From: Candidatus Competibacteraceae bacterium
Lineage (GTDB): Bacteria > Pseudomonadota > Gammaproteobacteria > Competibacterales > Competibacteraceae
Length of the DNA stretch: 7,649 nt
Assembly (NCBI GenBank): GCA_012032855.1
Contig: JAAUQA010000142.1
Coordinates: 1-7,649 of the forward strand
Direction of reading: 5' to 3'
Shown here: positions 1-5,633 of the stretch, one piece after another
How the letters are laid out: every line of letters begins with the position of its first letter
Position numbering within the stretch: position 1 is the stretch's first letter
The notes under the pieces: model-generated
What the model saw: the letters and a program-made list of their open reading frames with translations, nothing else
Database searches by the model: none
Told to the model about the DNA's origin: nothing
Program-made: the position numbers and the translations under genes

Positions 1-1
1 C

Positions 2-934
2 AATCGCGTTGCCAGTCAAGCCGGCCCGTTGCAGATCAGCGCCCGCTATCATTTGGCTGCGGGCGGTGGCCAGTTTCGCGCCCAACTGGCGCTGGCAACT
101 GCGTATTGTTTAGACGTTCCCGCAGAGCGCATTATTCCCGTTGCCGCCGCCTGTGAGTTATTGCATAACGCATCGCTGGTGCATGATGATTTGCAGGATC
201 AGGACGCCATGCGTCGTGGTCAATATACGGTGTGGAAACGCTTCGGCGAGGACATCGCGCTTAATTTGGGCGATTATTTCCTGACTCAGGCGCACGGTTT
301 GCTGTTGGAAACCCCGAGTTCTGCCGAATCGCGCTTACACTTGGCGATGTTGTTTACGCGTAGGATCTCCGAAAGCATTCGCGGGCAGGTGCTCTCGGCT
401 CGGTTTACCCCCGAATTCACGGTTGCGGACTATGAATCTATGGTGCGCGCCAAAACCGGTGCATTCTTCGCCTTACCCGCCGAGTGCGCGTTGGCGCTGG
501 CGGATGCGCCGTCTACGGTTAATGAGGATGTGGTAAAGACTCTGGAACAGCTAGGCGTGGCTTATCAAATTCAGGACGATCTCAGCGATTTCATGGGCTC
601 TAAGGCGGGCCGCGAGGCGGGTTCCGATTTGCGCGCCGGAGTGGTTAATGCGGTGTTTGTGCACTGTGCCGCTTCTCGGCAACAGCCCCTACTTGATCAG
701 CTCATGATTTTTCTGCGCCAGGATCGTACCCAAGCCACTACAACAGACGTTACCCGCTGGGCAAAACGGTTGTGCGAGTCAACAGCGTTCGAACACACGC
801 TGAATCAGTTGGAGAGCGTCCAAACAAGGGTTGCCAAACACCTGCAAAAACTACCCATGCCGCTGGCACAAACATTAGCCGAAGCGAGCCTTCAATTTAA
901 AGCGGCATCCGAATGGCGACTCAGCCACTCGTGA
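2..934 (+). CDS. crtE: Geranylgeranyl diphosphate synthase CrtE (5'-partial)
   Basis: Trans-type polyprenyl diphosphate synthase. By family it joins isopentenyl diphosphate to allylic diphosphates in the cytoplasm to give C20 GGPP, the substrate of CrtB further along the operon. The frame is open from position 2 with no start codon required, so the gene begins left of the window. About 310 residues are visible, and given the usual position of the GGxxxR substrate motif (here GGGQFRA, about 20 residues in) only some 20–30 N-terminal residues seem missing. The first aspartate-rich motif is HDDLQD followed by QDAMRRG (DDxxD at 185–199). The second is QIQDDLSD (DDxxD at 575–589). Both Mg-diphosphate binding motifs are intact. 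The TGA at 932–934 lies 14 nt before crtI. GGPP specificity rather than FPP is inferred from the crt context. Confidence 0.9.
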   Translation, partial: NRVASQAGPLQISARYHLAAGGGQFRAQLALATAYCLDVPAERIIPVAAACELLHNASLVHDDLQDQDAMRRGQYTVWKRFGEDIALNLGDYFLTQAHGLLLETPSSAESRLHLAMLFTRRISESIRGQVLSARFTPEFTVADYESMVRAKTGAFFALPAECALALADAPSTVNEDVVKTLEQLGVAYQIQDDLSDFMGSKAGREAGSDLRAGVVNAVFVHCAASRQQPLLDQLMIFLRQDRTQATTTDVTRWAKRLCESTAFEHTLNQLESVQTRVAKHLQKLPMPLAQTLAEASLQFKAASEWRLSHS

Positions 935-936
935 TC

Positions 937-942
937 AGGAGG
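937..942 (+). promoter_or_regulatory. Strong Shine-Dalgarno of crtI
   Basis: A perfect AGGAGG sits 6 nt upstream of ATG 949. It decides the crtI start: the in-frame ATG at 913 lies inside crtE, has no such site, and would add 12 residues before the Rossmann strand that opens all members of this family. Confidence 0.85.
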
Positions 943-948
943 AACGCT

Positions 949-2482
949 ATGCCATCCGCCCTCGTGATTGGTGCCGGTTTCGGCGGTATCGCAGCGGCGC
1001 TGCGGCTGAAGGCACGCGGCTATCAGGTTACTGTGGTCGATCGGGCTCCGCTGTTGGGGGGGAGGGCGCAGGTTTTTCGGCGCGGCGACTTCGTATTCGA
1101 CGCCGGTCCCACGGTAATTACCGCTCCTTTTCTAATTGATGAATTATTTGCTTTGTTTGGGCGGGATAGTCGTGATTATGTCGAACTGAAACCCCTCGAC
1201 ACCTGGTATCGGATTCGTTTCCCCAACGGACAGCAGTTCAATTACGGGGGTAGCGTCGACGACACCTTGGCGGAAATCGCCCGCTTTAATCCTGCCGATT
1301 GCGATGGGTATCTACGCTTGGTCGAAACGTCGCGGCGTATCTTCGAGGTCGGTTTTTCGCAACTGGCGCACCAACCGTTTCATCGTTTCAGCGAGATGCT
1401 CAAGCAATTGCCTCGGTTACTCGCGCTGCGCAGTTATCGTACCGTTTACGGTTTGGTCGCGGCGCATATTAAACACCCTGCGCTACGCCAGGCGTTTAGT
1501 TTGCAACCGCTGTTGGTCGGCGGCAATCCCTTTGATACCACCTCGATTTATGTGCTGATCCATTATCTGGAACGCAAGTGGGGCGTGCATTTCGCTATGG
1601 GCGGTACAGGCGCGTTGGTGGCCGGTCTGGGGCGGTTGATGACGGAAGTCGGTATCGATATCCGGCTTAACGAAACCGTCAGCGAAATTCTGATCGACCA
1701 AGGTCAAGCCCGTGGCGTCCGGCTGGAAAACGGACAGCAATTATCGGCCGATTTGGTTGTGGTCAACGGCGATCCGCCATACGTCTACAAGCATTTGATC
1801 CCCACGCAGCATCGCCGTCAATGGTCGGATAAGCGTATCGAACGGCTACGTTATTCAATGGGTTTGTTCGTGCTCTATTTCGGTACCACCCGACAATATC
1901 CGGATGTTGCCCATCACACGATTTGGTTAGGCCAGACGTATAAAAAGCTATTAAAAAATATCTTTCATCGTCAGGTGTTGTCTGACGATTTCAGTCTTTA
2001 TTTGCATCGCCCAACTGCCACCGATCCTTCAATGGCGCCTGCGGGTTGCGACAGTTTCTATGTGCTTTCTCCGGTGCCCAATCTACAGAGTGGCATTGAT
2101 TGGGAAACGGAAGGACCGCGTTACCAGAAACGTATCATCGAAGCACTGCACAACACGATTTTGCCGGGTCTGACAGAACACATGGTCCATGATTTCACCA
2201 TGACCCCGGTCGATTTCCAACACAATTATCTTTCTCATTGGGGAAGCGGCTTTTCCATCGCGCCTTTGTTGAGTCAATCAGCTTATTTTCGTTTTCATAA
2301 CCGTGCGGATGACATCGGGCAGCTTTATTTCGTTGGGCGCCGGAACCCATCCCGGCGCCGGAGTGCCCGGCGTGTTGAGTTCGGCCAAAGTGCTGGACAA
2401 CTTGATCCCGCCGGCTCACCAGTGGCAAAACCAATCCCATGCTGATAATGACTGGAATCACCGCGTTACCCAGGCAAGCTGA
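949..2482 (+). CDS. crtI: Phytoene desaturase CrtI, frameshifted near its C-terminus
   Basis: FAD-dependent carotenoid desaturase; bacterial CrtI turns phytoene into lycopene through four desaturations at the membrane surface. From ATG 949 the protein opens with VIGAGFGG (residues 7–13), the nucleotide-binding GxGxxG, then VVDR and LLGGRA, typical of the family. Similarity is continuous to LYFVG at about 2322–2336. There the read frame turns into an arginine-rich tail and stops at TGA 2443–2445 (498 aa). Removing one G from GGG 2335–2337 instead gives GAGTHPGAGVPGVLSS, the carotenoid-dehydrogenase C-terminal FAD motif, and a stop at TGA 2480–2482 (about 510 aa, normal family length). As written, the gene loses this motif and would probably be inactive. 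The single-base cause makes a sequencing or assembly error plausible. Four-step lycopene-forming activity is inferred from the downstream lycopene cyclase. Confidence 0.9.
2335..2337 (+). other. Frameshift site in crtI (one surplus G)
   Basis: The conserved protein needs GTT GGC GCC GGA, but the sequence reads GTT GGG CGC CGG. One extra G in a three-G run moves translation into the wrong frame. The downstream correct frame has codon starts congruent to 2 modulo 3 and is unbroken to 2482. Confidence 0.85.
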
Positions 2483-3389
2483 GTCTCAAGCGCGGCTAAC
2501 GCTCAAGCGGCACGGCAAGAGTTTTTATTGGGCAGGGGCCCTGCTGGAAGCTGAACAAGCCCAACATGCTGCGGTGCTGTACGCATTTTGTCGGGCCGCT
2601 GACGATTTGGCCGATGGCATTGACCCGAGCATAGCCCGCTCTGGGTTAAGCGATATTCGCAGGGCACTGGAGCGAGGCGTCAGCGCCGATCCGACCGTTA
2701 ACGCGTTTTTGCAACTAGCCACTGTGCAACAATTACCGCTGATGCCGGCGCAGGTGTTGATTGATACTTTAATGGACGATGTGGGTTCAGTTCGGCTGCA
2801 GACCTGGGACGAATTGCTGCGCTATGCGTATGGCGTCGCCTCGACCGTCGGTATTTTGATGTGTGGTGTATTAAGAGTGCGGGATTCGGCGGCCTTGCCC
2901 TTCGCGATTGATCTGGGTATCGCCATGCAATTGACCAATATCGCGCGCGACGTGTTGGAAGACGCTGCGCGCGACCGGGTATACCTGCCCCAGGAAGCCG
3001 CCCCCATCCGTTTACATCCGCAGCACCTGGTAGCCGGCGATACGGCAACCCGCGGCGCGGCATACGCCGTCGTCGAGCAGGTTTTGCATCAGGCAGATCG
3101 CTATTATCGCAGCGCCGATCACGGTATGCGGTATTTGCCGTGGCGGGCGCGTTTGGCCATTCTGACTGCTGCACGTGTCTACGAAGCCATCGGCGGGGTT
3201 GTGCAAGGGTGTCGTGATGAGTATTGGCGAGGTCGGTCCTATGTCGGCGTGGCCGGTAAGTGTTGGCATACCTCCCGCGCTCTGAGTGCTGCGCTGAGTC
3301 AACCCCGGTATTGGCTTAGTGGACAGCCGCCTCGCCATGATCCGCAATTACATCAAGCTTTGCGAGGCTTGCCGGGCGCACAACCATGA
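2439..3389 (+). CDS. crtB: Phytoene synthase CrtB
   Basis: Squalene/phytoene synthase family. It condenses two GGPP head-to-head into 15-cis-phytoene. Numbered from ATG 2439 (316 aa), the substrate-binding aspartate motifs are both present: CRAADDLADG with DDxxD at residues 55–59, and MQLTNIARDVLED at residues 163–175 followed by RDRVYLP, which is the family signature. YAYGVASTVGILMC (129–142) matches the conserved central helix. Two starts are possible, ATG 2439 or ATG 2448, both leaving the whole domain intact. Neither has a clear Shine-Dalgarno, so translation is probably coupled to crtI. The start overlaps the repaired crtI by 35–44 nt, more than the other junctions in this operon. The end overlaps crtY in ATGA. 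The frame is intact and length is normal. Confidence 0.93.
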   Translation: MLIMTGITALPRQAESQARLTLKRHGKSFYWAGALLEAEQAQHAAVLYAFCRAADDLADGIDPSIARSGLSDIRRALERGVSADPTVNAFLQLATVQQLPLMPAQVLIDTLMDDVGSVRLQTWDELLRYAYGVASTVGILMCGVLRVRDSAALPFAIDLGIAMQLTNIARDVLEDAARDRVYLPQEAAPIRLHPQHLVAGDTATRGAAYAVVEQVLHQADRYYRSADHGMRYLPWRARLAILTAARVYEAIGGVVQGCRDEYWRGRSYVGVAGKCWHTSRALSAALSQPRYWLSGQPPRHDPQLHQALRGLPGAQP

Positions 3390-4536
3390 CCACTGATGAA
3401 TTGGTTGATTATGCGATCATAGGCGGTGGTTGTGCCGGCTTGAGTCTTGCTGTGGGGCTTGCCGAACGACTTGAACCCTCATCCCGGATCATCGTCATTG
3501 AGCCGCGCACTACCTATCAACGTGATCGCACTTGGTGTTATTGGCGAGTCCGGCCGCATCGCTTCGAAGCGCAGTCAGTCATGCCTGGAATCGTTGGAAA
3601 GTACGCCATGATGGCCGGGAAATCATCCGTGAAAGTCATCGTTATCCGTATCAACATATTCCGGCGGAAGCGTTTTATAACACCGCTTTAGAGCGGCTCG
3701 CTGCAGCGCCTAATGTCTCGCTTAAGCTGGGCGTAACCGCGCAGGTGATTACTGCAGCCAGCGATAACGCGATTGTAGAAACTGACCAGGGTCGATTGCG
3801 GGCCCGCCATGTGTTCGATAGCCGACCACCTAAATTGCCGAGCGGCGGTTTGCTGCAACATTTTGTCGGCTGGCGGGTGCGCACGGCAAAGCCGGTCTTT
3901 TCTCCCGCTACCCTGACCTTGATGGATTTCGACGTACCTCAAGACGAGGGTATCCATTTCTTTTACGTGCTGCCCTATTCGCCTTGCGAAGCACTCGTGG
4001 AAGCAACCTTCATTTCGCCTCAAGCTTTGCCTGAAGGACATTATCAGACCGCCATACGAGCGTACTTGGCAGAGCGCTACCAAGTAACCGAGTTTGAGGT
4101 GCTTGAACAAGAACGCGGCGTGATTCCTATGAGTGCCGCGTCGCCACGCCTGTGCCCAGCTCCGCGTATTTATCGGATCGGTACTGCGGGTGGATTGGTC
4201 AAAGGCAGTTCCGGTTATGGGTTTTTACCCATTCAACGCTGGACCGAACAAATGGTGGAACGTTTGGCGATCGCTGAATTGCCTGAGCCGCCTGAGCCTC
4301 GCCCGTCGTTGGTTCGTTGGTTCGACCGGGTTTTTCTCTCCTACCTCAGCCATTTTCCTGAGCGGGCACCGGCTATTTTCTTTCGTTTGTTCAAACGCAC
4401 CGATACGCAGGCGCTGGTCCGTTTCCTGTCGGATCAAGCAGCCTATGGCGATTACGGTGCTGTAATCCGCGCGATGCCGACCCTGCCGTTTATGCGCGAA
4501 ACCTTGCGTTGGCGGCGCAATTGGGGACCTTCGTGA
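3386..4536 (+). CDS. crtY: Lycopene beta-cyclase CrtY, frameshifted in its N-terminal third
   Basis: FAD/NAD(P)-dependent lycopene cyclase that closes both ends of lycopene to beta-ionone rings, giving beta-carotene. It begins at ATG 3386 in an ATGA overlap with crtB. The N-terminus shows DYAIIGGGCAGLSLA (GxGxxG-type, residues 8–22), VIEP, then DRTWCYW, a hallmark of CrtY. After PHRFEA (near 3570) the conserved protein jumps to the next frame: VSHAWNRWKV, YPYQHIPAEAFY, LQHFVGWRV, LPYSPCEALVEATF, ERGVIPMS and GSSGYGFLPIQRW all lie there. As read, the first frame stops at about residue 101 (3689–3691). Adding one base near 3570 gives about 383 aa, the usual length. No start codon with a ribosome site precedes the second part, so without repair the gene is broken. 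It ends in a GTGA overlap with blh. Confidence 0.9.
3562..3573 (+). other. Frameshift site in crtY (one base missing)
   Basis: Codons run TTC GAA GC then GCA GTC AGT CAT. The upstream frame (codon starts congruent to 2 modulo 3) and the downstream frame (congruent to 1) join here if one base is supplied at about 3570. The exact point could lie a few codons either way, because only PHRFE upstream and VSH downstream anchor it. Confidence 0.8.
4523..4527 (+). promoter_or_regulatory. Shine-Dalgarno-like GGGGA of blh
   Basis: GGGGA lies 5 nt upstream of GTG 4533, whose TG is shared with the crtY stop TGA (GTGA). This favours GTG 4533 over the upstream in-frame TTG 4509, which has no such site. 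Confidence 0.55.
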
Positions 4537-5492
4537 ACCAGTGGATCAGAACTCAATGGTATGTCGGGCAGGTAACCGTGTTTTGCGTAATGGCGCTGCT
4601 GGCGATCGGATTGAACTATCTGTTAAACGAACCCGCCTTGGAGGTGCAATTAGTTGCATTGGCTCTACCAGTGGCGATATTGGGCATTCCTCATGGTGCT
4701 TTGGATTACGCCCTCGGTCGGCGGATTACCCGGCCTCGCCTGGGACCTTATTGGCCTATGGTTTTTCTGCCGTTATATCTATTGATCGCATCATTAGTGG
4801 TGGTGTTATGGGGACTAATGCCGGCGTTTAGCTTGGCTGTTTTTTTGCTGATTTCATGGATTCACTTTGGTGTCAGTGACACGGGCTGTCAGGAACAGTT
4901 GCCGGCGCTGCGGTGGCTGGAAATGCTGGCGCGCGGCAGCGTGGTGATCAGCTTCCCGGCAGCTTTTCATCATCACGATGTGGCGTTGCTATTCGGATAT
5001 TTGACACCCGCCGAACCCGCTGCAAGGCTGGCCGCCGGGTGTGCCTGGTTAGCCCCGTTTGCAATAGCGGCCCTGCTCACGGCCATGATCAGGCACATTA
5101 AAGTTGCGCTGGCTCAGCAGCATAAAGCGCACTGGTGCACGGTTTTGGAGTTAACGATGTTGGCGTTGTTATTCGCGCTGGCGCCGCCTTTGTTAGCATT
5201 CGGGGTTTATTTCTGCGCATTGCACTCGCTGAGGCAGCTATTGCTTTCAACCGACCAACAGGCTGGCGTGCAGTCCGTGCTCAGTGGGTTGATTCGGCAA
5301 ACGGCGCCGGTTACGGCTGCGACATTGTGTATCGCCATTATCGCGTATATGTTGATGGATAGCATTGAGTTGCCCGAGAAATTGACACAGGTTCTGTTCA
5401 TCGGATTGGCGGCATTGACGGTTCCGCACATGATGTTAACCGCCGTCGACGCGCGGCTAAGCTCAAGCTTGCATACAAAAGCAACCCAATAA
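4533..5492 (+). CDS. blh: Brp/Blh-family beta-carotene 15,15'-dioxygenase
   Basis: Integral membrane iron enzyme family that cleaves beta-carotene at the central double bond with O2 to give two all-trans-retinals. From GTG 4533 the product is 319 aa with about eight hydrophobic segments (near residues 11–29, 36–52, 74–94, 96–112, 167–184, 203–226, 261–275, 286–300). Family signatures are GIPHGALDY (His54), SWIHFGVSD (His111), YFCALHSLRQ (His231) and VPHMML. The 57-residue spacing of His54 to His111 equals that of His21 and His78 in the studied marine enzyme as I recall it. The residue at the usual fourth ligand is Gln235 (CAG 5235–5237) instead of His, so activity is uncertain. It is the last gene of the crt operon, coupled to crtY by GTGA, and the frame is intact. 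An upstream TTG 4509 start would add 8 residues. Its presence implies a rhodopsin partner elsewhere. Confidence 0.9.
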   Translation: MNQWIRTQWYVGQVTVFCVMALLAIGLNYLLNEPALEVQLVALALPVAILGIPHGALDYALGRRITRPRLGPYWPMVFLPLYLLIASLVVVLWGLMPAFSLAVFLLISWIHFGVSDTGCQEQLPALRWLEMLARGSVVISFPAAFHHHDVALLFGYLTPAEPAARLAAGCAWLAPFAIAALLTAMIRHIKVALAQQHKAHWCTVLELTMLALLFALAPPLLAFGVYFCALHSLRQLLLSTDQQAGVQSVLSGLIRQTAPVTAATLCIAIIAYMLMDSIELPEKLTQVLFIGLAALTVPHMMLTAVDARLSSSLHTKATQ

Positions 5493-5515
5493 TCCCTGCT
5501 ATTTCCTTGCTTAGC

Positions 5516-5528
5516 CGGTGAGTCACCG
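5516..5528. repeat. 13-bp perfect dyad (CGGTGA G TCACCG) in the intergenic gap
   Basis: The two 6-bp arms are exact reverse complements around one base, followed by six A residues (5529–5534). It lies between a poor -35-like TTGCTT (5507–5512) and a weak -10-like AAAAAT (5530–5535) spaced 17 nt apart. This could be an operator for the downstream gene, but a dyad this short can arise by chance. The rest of the 5493–5633 gap shows only a six-C run (5554–5559) and no recognisable RNA or terminator. Confidence 0.25.
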
Positions 5529-5623
5529 AAAAAATGCTTGCCTGTTCGCGCTGCCCCCCTCGCTTCCGAAGTTGGCCTGCCCTATGATGGACGCCCAATT
5601 CTGTAATCACTGTAGGCGTTCCC

Positions 5624-5627
5624 GGAG
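5624..5627 (+). promoter_or_regulatory. Shine-Dalgarno of the ATP-grasp gene
   Basis: GGAG sits 6 nt before ATG 5634. This is the only well-placed initiation signal for the downstream protein, although its ATG is one frame away from the conserved coding frame. Confidence 0.55.
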
Positions 5628-5633
5628 ACCACC

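Noticed and set aside
913..948. Upstream ATG 913 as the crtI start
   Set aside because: It lies inside crtE with no ribosome site, whereas ATG 949 has a perfect AGGAGG at 6 nt and begins right at the Rossmann fold.
2325..2345. Programmed ribosomal frameshifting to explain crtI, crtY and the ATP-grasp gene
   Set aside because: crtI would need a +1 shift and the other two -1. No in-phase slippery heptamer is present (CCCAAAC near 5643 is out of phase), and none of these families is known to use recoding.
2698..3174. 158-residue open frame on the minus strand
   Set aside because: Antisense to the intact phytoene synthase, arginine/proline-rich and without recognisable domains; a shadow of the coding strand.
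3688..4110. 140-residue open frame on the minus strand
   Set aside because: Antisense to conserved crtY sequence, with no recognisable motif.
5516..5534. Hairpin followed by six A as an intrinsic terminator
   Set aside because: The stem is only 5 bp with a 3-nt loop. On the + strand it is followed by A rather than T, and on the - strand the T run precedes the stem, so it fits neither direction.
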